64,000 nucleotides of DNA. Source: Metellina segmentata. Taxonomy: Eukaryota > Arthropoda > Arachnida > Araneae > Tetragnathidae. Shown here piece after piece: positions 20,455 through 31,147 of the stretch. The stretch is taken from contig OX375872.1 in assembly GCA_947359465.1 (NCBI GenBank), positions 139,705,432-139,769,431 on the forward strand, written 5' to 3'. The notes below the pieces were generated by a model that saw only the letters and a list, made by a program, of their open reading frames with translations, was not told the DNA's origin and did not search any database. Each line of letters opens with the position of its first letter. Position 1 is the stretch's first letter. The position numbers and the translations under genes were made by a program.

Positions 20455-20700
20455 TTGGTCATATCACACAAAACAATAACGCATACCACAGCTCTAAGTG
20501 AGTTTTGGGTCGTAAAGCATAAAACACTAACTCACTACACAGTTTTAAGAGAGTTTTGTGGTCATAACGCTCCAAGACCGAAGGCTAAATGGTCAATCTT
20601 TAATGGCCGATGTTTCACATGGCTCTGTATTCGAGGCAAGATAACGCTAAGAAAGTGTCAAAACTGGGGCTATATTTCTAGAGGTAGAGGGGCCCAAAAT
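20455..20700 (-). repeat. Repeat Q, inverted unit
   Basis: The reverse complement of the 17351-18230 unit: AGTGAGTTTTGGGTCGTAAAGCA, GGCCGATGTTTCACAT and AAGAAAGTGTCAAAACTGGG. A short pair of related blocks (about 20727-20770 and 20903-20950, TTTAGRTCAGTCRATA) follows. Confidence 0.55.
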
Positions 20701-21160
20701 AAACATTTGTGTCAAAGAACGTGTTTAGAGGGTGCTGTTTAGATCAGTCGATAGCATTGTTTCTGTGGCTTAAGACATCATTCGTCGCTCGGATTTTCCA
20801 CTCTGAATTGGTGTGGCGATGTATGACGTTCAATATCCTAACGAGGAATGACGCCTTGGTCTTTGTGTCTAAAATTGCGTCCTGAAATGCTGAGTTGACT
20901 ACTAGAGGGCTATTTAGGTCAGTCAATACCATCGTATCTGTGGCGTAAGGAGTCATTCCCAGCTCAGATTTTCAACGGCATGCATCGCTCCATGAATTCT
21001 AAGCTTGCCGTTGAAAATCCCGAACCGGGAATAACACCTACCAAACGGAAACGATGTTATCGACTTACCTAAACAGCGCCCTCAACAACCCAAACGCGGC
21101 ATTTGCAGAAGCACATTCTTTGACAGAAAACGTATATTTTGTTCTTTTCTACCTTCTCAT
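20701..21160. other. No gene recognised
   Basis: Apart from the short duplicated block noted beside repeat Q, I see no structured feature. Short frames lack motifs. Confidence 0.4.
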
Positions 21161-21164
21161 TATC

Positions 21165-21391
21165 TTGAACCATGTTCAGATGACGAGGTCAACACCTGAG
21201 CTGGCACCCCACTCTTCAAACATTCCGCATCACGATAGGGTGAGAACATTTAAAGTCACGATAGATTTAGCGTTCATCAGCCCGTACGTACACGAGGTCT
21301 TTTGTTGATATTTGTATGTTGGATGGAGTTTCCACCTCGCAACCCACCTGTTGCTAATCCGTCACTCTTCTACCCGGGCTACGGCAGCTCC
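21165..21391 (-). mobile_element. SINE B, partial
   Basis: A minus copy lacking the 3' tail. From the body (CAGATGACGAGGTCAACACC) it runs to the head with TTGCTAATCCGTCACTCTTC and CCCGGGCTACGGC. A stray SINE 3' end in plus orientation lies nearby at about 21527-21570. Confidence 0.7.
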
Positions 21392-21789
21392 TTGGACATA
21401 TCTTGTTTCGATGGAAAGAAATAAAATCTTATGCTTAGCTTTAGACAACGTTAGACGTTTGAATTTCTGTATCAAATAAACTATCCATGATACCACATTA
21501 TTTTTCTTTTGAAACCAATTGCGTCTCTCCAATGCGACGTTAATCAAAATATCTACCGACTTACCTACCTTTTGAAAGCCGTACCTGGCCCCTAGAAGTA
21601 CCAATGTCTCAGGAATTTCCCGATTTCCCAGTGATCATTCTGTCACTAAATAAAATTGTATTTAGTATTGCGTACATGGATTACCGGGTTTAAAACCACA
21701 GATGATACATAAAAGAGTTAGCAGCTGTAACTTCTTTTTGTGCATAGGATCATGGGACAAAAACTAGTAACAATGCACCTATTAGATTA

Positions 21790-22140
21790 CTTTCGTCTAC
21801 AGGGTGAAAACGAACATTCATAATCTGATTGGTTCACGAGATGGGAGGACACGCCCACCCATTTATTTATCATCTGATTGGGTCGCGCAACATACTGGTA
21901 GCCTTTGGCGATTTCACCACTTTTGCGGGACCGTCTTCGCTCAGACGGTAGTCACAGCACTATCTACAGTCAGTTGTAGGTGATGCAGGTTCGATTCCTC
22001 TCTAGGTTTATTTCTATCTTCTGTGTCAGTAAAACTTTCTTTGTGTGTTTACGTCTATTAATGGATATTGTTTTGTTTGTGTCTAGCACAGTATGGCCAA
22101 ATTTAGCCCTTGCGCCATAAAAACCCAACCAACCATCCCC
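21790..22140 (+). mobile_element. SINE C with 5' leader
   Basis: A third tRNA-like head, with CGCTCAGACGGTAGTCACAGC and the exact B-box GGTTCGATTCC (21988-21998). It is followed by a short body (TTTCTATCTTCTGTGTCAG) and the tail-proximal TAGCACAGTATGGCC, then CTTGCGCCATAAAAACC. The leader (TCATCTGATTGG, GGCGATTTCACCACTTTTG) is also found at 57400-57535. The body and tail are unrelated to A and B. Confidence 0.6.
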
Positions 22141-22159
22141 ACTTTTGTCGCTAATATAA

Positions 22160-22440
22160 CATTTTGACTACGGCCAGATATAACATGCACAATTCTTTCT
22201 TGGGGCAATTCTCATAACTTTCAAGATCCAACTGCTGTAACGGCCGTAGTCTAAACTCTTTCTTGGGCGATTCTCATAACTTTCAAGGTAAAAAGGCTGT
22301 AACGGCCATAGTCTAAATTCTTTCTCGGCGCGATTCTTATAACTTTCAAGGTACAACTGCTGTAACGGCCGCAGTTTAAAGTCTTTCTTGGCGCAATAGT
22401 GGTACAACTGCTGTACCGGCCGTAGTCTAAAGAAAAGCAA
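22160..22440 (+). repeat. ~70-base tandem repeat
   Basis: Four units of TTCTTTCTYGGCGCGATTCT, TATAACTTTCAAGGT, ACTGCTGTAACGGCCGTAGT. The same repeat lies at 35970-36088 and 36891-36945, where a TIR element has split it. Confidence 0.75.
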
Positions 22441-22659
22441 CAAACACAGTGGCGTAGCTAATGTAGGGTGACTTAGGTAGCGGCCCCAAACGCCCATGTC
22501 TACGGGTATATCAGGAATATTTATGCAAACATTTCGTGTTTTCCACTAAGATATTGCTTCATAATTTTAAGCCCAATGTTGCCTTTGTTACAGGAGTATT
22601 TTCCAGAGTTATATGAGTGAATGAATACTTTCACACATTCCATCTGTAGAGGTACATAT

Positions 22660-23105
22660 TCTAATTAAAGTCGCACTGGAGCAACACGACGGTCTATTGT
22701 CGACGGTCCGATATCAATCCCGAAAGAAAAGATCCAAAGACAACTAAAAGTAATTTTAATCCACGGTTTTCATCATTAGGTAGGTTTTTAATTAACGTCA
22801 CACTGGTGCAACACAACGGGCAATTGGAGACGGTCCTGGATCAATCCCCGAAAGAAAAGGTCTAAGGACAAAAAACACACCGTACTTTTGAACTACAGTC
22901 GGATGACTATTACAAAAATAGGATGGTATGTATGCAGTTTTGTCTATTTGTCTTCTTTAGAGTTCAAAATAGCCCGTTGTATGGCTTCAGTGTAACGTTA
23001 ATTGAAAATACCTATACAAATAACTTTAGAATTCAAAGCGGCCGCGGTAGGTAGATAGGTATTTTAATTAATGTCGTACTGGAGCAGCACAACGGGCTAT
23101 TAACC
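22660..23105. mobile_element. SINE tail fragments (four)
   Basis: Partial SINE 3' regions: 22660-22778 and 22779-22910 (minus), 22970-23015 (plus), 23045-23105 (minus). Each ends in the family terminus (TTAATTAACGTC or its complement) and an ACCT/AGGT tail. None retains a head. Confidence 0.65.
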
Positions 23106-23247
23106 TTTATGCTGGGGCGTTTAGATTTTTTCAATCGTCTCCAGGAACGGCTCTTTCGCCTGCATTTCCGACCCCCTTACCTAATTACCTAACGTGAGCG
23201 ATAGAGCCTTGAGTGGCATTTACGATTGACGTTATCCTTTCATAGTA

Positions 23248-23860
23248 CAGGGTGTCCATAGAAGAATGTTTGAGTTTCAATGGTATATTATAACAGTTTA
23301 ATTTAGACTATTTACAGCAAATCATATAGCAAATTGAAGGTAAACTCACCTAGTTTTTTTACAAATGTTCAATATATGTATCTTAAGTTATGCGGCACAC
23401 ATCCAACCCAAAGTCCAATTCTTCCCACACTTTGGTTAACAAGTCCGGAGTAATAGCATCTTAAATTCTGTGTCTCAACTCTGGCAAATCATTAGGTAGC
23501 GGCGGAACGAAGACACGTAGATCTTTTATCAATCCCCAAAGGAAAAATAGCATGGCGTTATGTCAGGTGAACGTGGAGGCCAGCGAAAAAGAGCTCTGTC
23601 GTCTCGACCATTACGACCAATACAACGGTCAGGGATTTCGACGTTCAACCACTCTCGTACAAAGAGACTCCAATGTGGAGGGGCTCCATCCTGTTGCTAA
23701 ATAAAGTTTACAGGTTCACCCTCTACTAATTGGGGAAAGAGCCATTCTTTCAATATATCCAATGATCGCGAGCGCTGGATAGGAATCTCCTTCACTACGC
23801 TAAAGACAACTGAAATCCTGTCTGATCCTGTTTGCAGTGTAATAAATGAAACATGTTAAA
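23248..23860 (-). mobile_element. Mariner-type remnant, right end lost
   Basis: Begins ACAGGGTGTCC after a TA (23246-23247), the same terminal class as 15685-17261 but a different family. The far end is not found. SINE D begins just to the right. Confidence 0.65.
23370..23710 (-). pseudogene. Mariner-type transposase C-terminal remnant
   Basis: Minus-strand readings show QDGAPPHW, VREWLN, CIGRNGRDD and WPPRSPDIT, followed by FVPPLPNDLPELRHRI. These are the last two catalytic blocks and the C terminus of a mariner-type transposase, broken by frameshifts and stops. Inactive. Confidence 0.75.
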
Positions 23861-23869
23861 TAATTTTTC

Positions 23870-24325
23870 TGTTTTCTTCTTTTCTTTTCAGATCTATGGC
23901 TATGAGTGGGTAGAGGTGGGAGCCGAAAATTGTATCCTTTTATTATATAAGTTAATAATTATATAAGTTAGTGTTTTATGTATGCTTTTTGTTACATCAG
24001 AATGGTCCTAAACCAGAGGTGGATACGACACCATCATCCTAAAGCAAAGGGGACGGCAGAGGGGCGGAAAAATATCAGCTGGTAGTGAGTTCAGGAGTGG
24101 TTCTTAGATTATTTATGTAAAATCACAACGGAAGCTTGGAAAAATATAAAAAGGGTATTAAAAATTAGGAAAAGTAATTTAGAATCAAAAGGAATTAAAT
24201 TGGAATTTTTTAAAAATAATTTGGAGGATCTAAAAACTTTTCCGCCAGCTGGGTTCGCCGGCGCCAAACTGAAGGTAAGTGACTTTAGCAATTAGGCCAT
24301 CGTTGCTTCACGAAAAGAAGCTCTT
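23870..24325 (-). mobile_element. SINE D, free-standing copy
   Basis: A tRNA-like head (GCAACGATGGCCTAATTGC on the minus strand), a long AT-rich body, and a tail-side CTGAAAAGAAAAGAAGAAA-type end. It is closely similar to the SINE inside the TIR elements at 36089-36890 and 58269-59147, but here no TIR surrounds it. A deletion in the head has removed the B-box. Confidence 0.7.
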
Positions 24326-24404
24326 TAAAAGAAGACATCATTTTATATTTGGTTGATTTCAGTCTCATTGGCTGTTATGGTTAGCCCCGCCCCCAGTTGT
24401 AGTA

Positions 24405-24695
24405 TCTATGAGGGTTTGGAAAATAGCATCCCGGAATGTTGACGAGACAATTTGGCAAGAAATTCCGAACGACACCATCCGGGAATTTTTTCAGTCTATA
24501 CCACGCCGGATAACAGGCCAGAGGTGGACCAACGCCTTATTGACTTCCTCCCTTTGTAACGGTCAAACTCTGAAATAAATCATTCAATTGTTCTGAAATT
24601 ATAATCATTTGATTTTCTATGTATGTGTATGGTCTTCACATCCACGAATTTTTACCACTCCTTCTTGGTACGTCGATTTTTTTTGTTATAGAGTG
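24405..24695 (+). mobile_element. Tc1-like element, 3' end fragment
   Basis: Reads ETIWQEIPNDTIREFFQSIP, then a short tail and a stop: the C terminus of a Tc1-type transposase. It ends in the terminal repeat CTCCTTCTTGG...GTTATAGAGTG followed by TA (24696-24697). The terminus matches the element at 59408-60202, so it is the same family. Confidence 0.8.
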
Positions 24696-24744
24696 TATTT
24701 TAGTGCAAAAATTAGTATATTTTATCTTAATTATTTAAATAATT

Positions 24745-26190
24745 ATAATTTTTATTTTGTTTTAATATGATTATATAGATTTTGATTTGGATAGACGGGG
24801 ATATCAGCCGCCTTTGCACCAGGCCCTAATAAGTTTATCTTCACCTCTACCAACTAACCAACCATCAAACAAGGCACCATACTCCCACTCTACGCTCTGG
24901 GCTGCTGCATGTTAAATCTGCTGTGGCCTTAAATGTCCTCACGTTGGCGTGGTGTGAAAGCTTGGAGAGGTGAAATACCAGCTCAGGTGACCTAATCATC
25001 TGAAAGTGGTTCAAAATTACCAGGTGCTGTCTTCGGATCTTTCCCTACAAGTGCCACATTTTTTGTTGATAAGATTAATGTGGTACTAATATAAGTATAA
25101 ATTCTATCTTAATTTAAAAAAAATTTATCCAAAGTTTAGATTGCTTTGGACAGTGGGCAGAGTGAGCCCCATTTGTCCCAGGTTCTAAAAAAGTTTGTGT
25201 TCACCTCTGCTAATCAACTAACTTAACGCCATTTTCTCTTTCTCGCTACTGGTTACAAACACATCATTGAAATATTATGTAAAAGGTGTTTGTGAACGGT
25301 CCGAATTACCCTAATAAGAGCTATCAACGCAACCCGGTTTTTTGCTAGTTTTCTGCACAGCCAATAGTTAATTGTGAAAAGTTAATAGCTAATTCTTAAT
25401 AGTTAATAGCTGATTGTTAATAGTTAATTGTTAATAGTTAATTGGTAATTGTTAATAGTTAATTGTTAATAGCCCACAGTTAATAGTTAATTGTTATTTT
25501 TAATAGTTCATTGTTAATAGTCCATTGTTAATAGTCCATTGTTAATAGTTCATTGTTAATAGTTCATTGTTAATAGTCCATTGTTAATAGTTAATAGTTA
25601 GTATTTAATAATTAATAGTTAATAATTAAGTGTTATAGTAAGTAATTAAGTGTTAATAGTAAGTAAGTAAGTGTTAATAGTAAGTAATTAAATGTTAATA
25701 GTAAATAATTAAGTGTTAATAGCAAGTAATTAAGTGTTAACAGTAAGTAATTAAGTGTTAATAGTAAGTAATTAAGTGTTAATAGTAAGTAATTAAGTGT
25801 TAATAGTAATCGTTAATTGTTAATAGTTAATTGGGACGGTACTTTGTGTGAACCTGTCCCTAATAGGAGCCATTACAAAAATGTTTTTTGCTGGTTTTAA
25901 TGAGCTGTTACTAATTAATTGCAACCAAAAATTAATACTGAGAGCTATCATTAATTAATAAAATTAATTTATGATTATAATTAGGTGTTTTTAAATTTTA
26001 ATTAGCATATTTTGTTCAGTTTGGTCACGATTAAATAGATTTTGTTTCGGAGAGAGGGGGGCAGTAGGCCGATTTTGCCCGAGGTCCTTAAAAGTTTGTC
26101 TTCACCTCTGCCAATCAACCAAGCTATCGCCATTTCCCCTTTCTACGCAACATGTAGCGTCATCGAAATATGACGATATATGTGTTTGTG
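24745..26190 (+). repeat. Three spaced copies of a ~150-base repeat
   Basis: Copies at about 24745-24890, 25085-25225 and 25965-26150 share an ATTTTGATTAAATAGATTTTG-like start, a GGAGAG/GGACAG-GGGGC middle and a CTTCACCTCTGCCAATCAAC end. The AT-rich minisatellite and a SINE body fragment (24905-25050, plus) lie between them. Confidence 0.55.
25373..25832 (+). repeat. AT-rich minisatellite (TTAATAGTTAATTG class)
   Basis: The first half is built from TTAATAGTTAATTG and TTAATAGTCCATTG units of about 14 bases. The second half switches to a 21-base unit, AGTAAGTAATTAAGTGTTAAT, repeated about eight times. Such A+T repeats slip easily and unwind easily. No function is claimed. Confidence 0.85.
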
Positions 26191-26194
26191 AACT

Positions 26195-26619
26195 TTCCGT
26201 GCGTCGTAAAAAAAGGAAGACGGAAAAGAAAAAAAATCGCGAATGATGTCTTATTCAAATCACTTCTCGCTGACTCAGCCGCGAGCTCTTCGCTTTTCTT
26301 TCTCTTTTAACGCTAAGCCATTTGCTAAATCGCTATTTTAAACGAACACATCATTGACTGCCCCAAATGTATCTCAATGTAACATAAAAGCTGTAAATCT
26401 GAGCCTTTTGCGTAATACCGAGATCCGAGCCAACTGTGTCGGCAAGAAAAGCGAAATGTCGCTCGTAAGAAGTTCACGGGAGTTTTAGGGTCCTTTTAGA
26501 AACGACAACTCAGTCTGAAAAGAATACGCATACTTAGTAACGTTTTTCTCAAAGGGTTACTTTCTCTAAAAATGTATCCTTCGAGCTTACTTGCCAGCTT
26601 TTTGGGTTATGAAAGCACT
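26195..26619. other. No feature recognised
   Basis: Sequence with an A-rich stretch near 26209-26238 and no ORF or repeat that I can assign. Confidence 0.4.
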
Positions 26620-27560
26620 ACAATTTAAGCGTTGAATAACGTTGATGGTTTTTTGTGCATGCCGCTCTATAAAATCTTTTCTGTTCCCAACTAAATTTGA
26701 CTGGTTTGTAATATCTCTTCTGTGTTCTATTAAATGCGACTGCTTAATGAAATCTCTTCTGTCCCATTAAATTTGAGCTCTTGATAAAATCTCTTCTGTC
26801 CCATGTTAAGTTTGCTTTAATTTGAGTGTTTTAAAACATTGATGGCTACAATCACACCGCCTTTTAAAATCTCTTCTGTCCCATGTTAAGTTTGCTTTAA
26901 TTTAAGTGTTTTAAAACATTGATGGCTACAATCACACCGCCTTATAAAATCTATTCTGTCCCTATTAAATTGATTAATTTAAGCGTTGTGAAATGTTAAT
27001 AGTTTCTGTGCACACTGTACTCTTAAAATGTCTTCCGTTCCCTATTAATAAAAAAAATTTCAAGCGTTGAAAAACACTGATGAGAGAGATTGCACACCGC
27101 TTAACAAAATCTATCTGTCCCTCTATTGAATTTGACAGCTTAATAAAATCTCTTCCGTGTATGCTGTTAAATTTGATTTAGTTTTAGGGTTGGAAAACAG
27201 TGAAAGTTACATTGCCCCACACCGCTTAGTAAAATATATTTTTCCTATTAAATTTGACCACATTGATAAAATCTCTTCTGTCCCCTATCAAATTTGATTT
27301 AATTTAAACGTTGGTAATTGGTAATTGGTAATTTTAGTTAACATCGTACTAGAGCAACACAACAGGCTATTGACGACGGTCCGGGATCAGTCCCTTAAGA
27401 ATTTAAACGTTGGATTGATGAAACATTGATGCTTGCAGTGCACACGCTTCATAACATCTGTAATGCCCTCTATTAAATTTGATTTAATTTAAGCTTTAAA
27501 AAAGATTGATAATTACAGTGCGCTCAATAAAATCTCTTCTGTCCTTTATTAAATATGACA
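26620..27560 (+). repeat. Tandem array, ~50- and ~95-base units
   Basis: Short units carry AAAATCTCTTCTGTCCC and TTAAATTTGA. Longer units add GTTTTAAAACATTGATGGCT and ACAATCACACCGCC, with two nearly identical copies at about 26810-26945. A truncated SINE is inserted at 27315-27399. Confidence 0.75.
27315..27399 (-). mobile_element. 5'-truncated SINE, 85 bases
   Basis: Only the last part of the SINE body is present, followed on the minus strand by a tail of AATTACC repeats. A perfect 14-base duplication, AATTTAAACGTTGG, flanks it at 27301-27314 and 27400-27413. This is a clean example of incomplete reverse transcription. Confidence 0.9.
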
Positions 27561-27564
27561 ATTT

Positions 27565-28075
27565 AAACTCCAGGCCCCCATATCATGGACAGACATGGGC
27601 CTTCGGATAGAATTTTTCCGGCCCCCAGTTCAGATAGGGCCTTGAGGATAGGTTTCCCTTGCTCGTATAACGAATCCGGCCCTCCAAAAAGGTTTTTCTT
27701 GCCCAACGTTTAGATACGTCTCTCAAATAGGTTTACCTGGCTCACAGATCAGATACAACCTTCCAAATATTTTTATCAGTCCCGCACACCAGGTACAGCC
27801 ATCCAAATAAGTTTACCATGTCTGCAGACCAAATATTATCCTCCAGACAGGTTTCCCTGGTTTACAGACCAGATACGTCCCACCGAATAGACTTACTCGG
27901 TCCGTAGTCTAGATACGACCCTCTGAATTGGTTTACTCGTTTTATTGATCATATACGTCCCTCCAAATAGGTTTAATCGGTTAGCAGAACAGATACGTTC
28001 CTCCGAATAGGTGAAGTTGACCCGTAGTCCAAATACGGCCCTCTGAATAGGTTTACCCGACGCATAGATATTCTT
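27565..28075 (+). repeat. ~48-base tandem array
   Basis: About ten units of GGTTTACCYGG, CAGACCAGATACGACCCTCC, GAATAG. A related, inverted and more decayed array lies at 31790-32270. Confidence 0.7.
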
Positions 28076-28379
28076 AGGGGTAACTCATTTATAAAAGACA
28101 AATTTCAAAAAATAGCAAGCAGAACCTAGTGTTATTTCGCAAATAGTTACGTTGAAATTTGCACAATTCAATACATATTTTCTTGTTTATATTTCATATG
28201 TAAAGAGGTATATAAAAAGCAAATCCATACTTTCGGGGGTAACTTCGGTTTAGGAGACTGCTCTCTTCTGGAAATGCCACCGGCTCCCTCGATGGCAAAA
28301 TTTATATACGTCAGTGATAAAATTCCTCCAAGTTTACTTTCAGAGTCTCACTAACCCCTTGTAAATATTGACTCTCCGA

Positions 28380-30480
28380 ATTCGTGCCGAATCAACTATT
28401 GGTTTACTGGTAGCGGTTACAAGAAATAGGATAGAAGTCTGTGAATTTGACTTTCCGTACAAAATCTTATCAGAAAAACACAGCATCGAAATTCAACAAC
28501 ACTAATAATCAGGGAACTATTTGCAATTACTAAGCCAATTTTCAAGAGATTTGCATGATAGACGGAAATCCAACCTTCAGAAGAAATTGACAAATACCAT
28601 CCTTGCAATCTCGTCTTTCCAATAAGCTTGATGTATTGCATATTTCTTTTCTCGTGATTCAATTAACAAATCCTTACATCTGCTCTTCAATTGCGACATT
28701 TCCCCTTACTTTTCTTTCTATTAACTATCCCAGTGGTTTCACAAAATATCTTGTCCATGAAGATTGGCTAATTTCGCTAATGACGAGTTACCTCGTCATC
28801 CAGACATTGCTGATTTTTTTATTGTGACAAGATTGAAATCTGGTCAGATTTTTTTAAAGGCGAGTTATCTCGTATAGAAACAAGAGAAATTTCTTGTAAC
28901 GCAGAACCAATTCCCAAAAACCAGATTTGCATGAAAAGCAGAAATCTACTTCAAACTTGAGAAGAAACTGCCAAATATCATCCTTGCAATCTCATCTTTC
29001 CAATAAGCTCGATTGTGATTCAATTAACAAATCCATCCATTCGCTCTTCGTTTATGACCATTTCCCCTTTATTTTATTTCTATTCATAAATTGCTGGGTT
29101 TTTTTTCAACTTTGGAAGTATCGAATCAGGCTATGATCAATCGCAGTGCACAAATCTGAAAATAAGATTCACAGTAAACTGCATTCAGGTGACTCAGTAT
29201 TAGTGCGAAATGTTGGGACTACATCAACTACCGTTTCATTTGCGTCCAGTTCCTAGAAACAAGCTCAAAAGACCGAATTGGTTTACCAGTACTCAACCTT
29301 ACCAGAAGTACATCAACGAAAGCCAATGGAAACCACAAGCAAAGCAACACAAAGGGACCCAACACACAGATTAGCACGAAAAACAGAAGTCTACCACACC
29401 ATTGAGAAGAAACTGCCAGCTACCATCCTCGCAATCTCATGTTTCCAATAAGCCAGATCTATTGTCCATTTCTTTTTTCGCGATTTAATCAACACATCCC
29501 TCTATCCAACTCTTCATTTGCGACATTTCCCCCTTAATTTTTCTATTAATAAATCGTTGCTTTTTTTTTCAGCTTTGGAAGTATCGAGTCTGAGGCTATG
29601 ATCAGTTGCAATGCACAAATCTGAAACTGAGTCACAGTAAACGGAATTGACTCAGTAGTCGTGCAGAACATAGGCTACATCAGCTACAGTTTCATTAGCA
29701 TCCAGTTGCTAGAAACAAGCTCAGAAGGCCAAATTGGCTTTCCAGTACTCAACCTTATCAGAAGAACATAAACGAAAACCAACGGAAACCACTTGCAACA
29801 AAAAAGGCACAACAGACAGATTCGCACGAAAAACAGAAGTCTACCACACCCTTGAGAAGAAACTGCCAGCTACCATCCTCGCAATCTCCTGTTTCCAATA
29901 AACCAGATCTATTGTCCATTTATTTTCTCGCGATCTATTTAACACATCCCTCAATCCAACTCTTCATTTACGACATTTCCCCCTTAATTTTTCTATTAAT
30001 AAATCGCTGCTTTTTTTCAGCTTCGGAAGTATCGAGCCTGTGGCTATGATCAATTGCAATGCACAAATCTGAAACTGAGTCACAGTAAACGGAATTGACT
30101 CAGTAGTCGTGCAAAACATTGGCAACATCAGCTACAGTTTCATTTGCATCCAGTTAGAAACAAGCTCAGAAGGCCAAATTGGCTTTCCAGTACTCAACCT
30201 TATCGGAAGAACATAAACGAAAACCAACGGAAACCACTTGCAACACAAAGGCACAACAGACAGATTCGCACGAAAAACAGAAGTCTACCACACCCTTGAG
30301 AAGAAACTGCCAACTACCATCCCCGCAATCTCATCTTTCCAATAAGCCCGATCTATTGCCCAATTCTTTTCTCGCGATTCAATTAACAAATCCCTCCATC
30401 CAGCTCTTCATTTGCGACATTTCCCCTTACTTTTCTTTCTATTAATCAACCGCTGCTTTCCTCCCCATGGTAAATATCTC
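28380..30480 (+). repeat. ~445-base tandem array, five units
   Basis: The anchor AAGAAAYTGMCA occurs at 28581, 28962, 29407, 29857 and 30301, giving spacings of 381, 445, 450 and 444. Units share TTCCAATAAGCYYGATCTAT, TCTTCATTTGCGACATTTCC and TTTCAGCTTTGGAAGTATCG. The three right-hand units are most alike. Short frames (28603-28827, 28927-29136, 29852-30049, 30179-30445) recur with the units but keep no common protein. Confidence 0.8.
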
Positions 30481-30720
30481 ATCTGAGGCGGGGATCTCAG
30501 CGAAGTGTTGCAGCGCGTAAGTCTTCAACTAATTGCGGCTTCCCAAGCATGCTCATCCATCACCGTGCTTAGCCCTACTCCCACCGGAACCTGGTCACCT
30601 TTGAACCCGATGTTAAGTGGGTAGAACACCCCATCACACCTGTTAGGCCTGGGTAGTTCTCACGGGAGTAAGTGACTGTGGCGAGATCTCGGAGATCACT
30701 TTTTGACACGCTCACTAGGC
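30481..30720. other. GC-rich insert of unknown nature
   Basis: A sharply bounded GC-rich stretch after the array, with CCCGATGTTAAGTGGG, TTAGGCCTGGGTAGTTC and a GAGATCTCGGAGATC palindrome-like end. No ORF of note. It resembles an RNA gene in composition, but I could not match it to one. Confidence 0.3.
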
Positions 30721-30822
30721 GATATTAATGTGCGCTTTTTCTGTATTCGTGTTTTGTGGCTAATCGACGGACAAGTGGAATAAGCACATAATTAAAATCC
30801 AACTTTATAAGAGAGAAAATGT

Positions 30823-30938
30823 TCGGGTAGGTAGATATTATTTAATTAACGGGGTACTGAAGACGGTTTGGGATCAATCTCAACGGGAAAGATCCGAGGG
30901 ACAACGCCACGTACTTGTGAATCACGATCAGATGACGG
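30823..30938 (-). mobile_element. SINE 3' fragment
   Basis: Minus-strand SINE end with a GTAGGTAG tail and TTAATTAACG terminus, running into the body at GATCAGATGACGG. Family not assignable. Confidence 0.65.
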
Positions 30939-31147
30939 AAAATGTTCTGAATAACGGTTAGGTAAGTATTACATGAACTTGAAGTGGGTAAAATAAAACA
31001 AGAACTTATTTTATATAGTTATATGCTTATAGTGATGGTCTGATCATTATACAGAACAGTACGTCAAAACACTAGTGGAAAAAATGGACATTAATATCTC
31101 CTAGTAAATTTGTCAAAACGTGATCTCCAAGACCCTATATTCTAAAA

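Noticed and set aside
30530..30680. 5S rRNA gene
   Set aside because: A few words resemble 5S internal promoter boxes, but spacing and the rest of the sequence do not fit.
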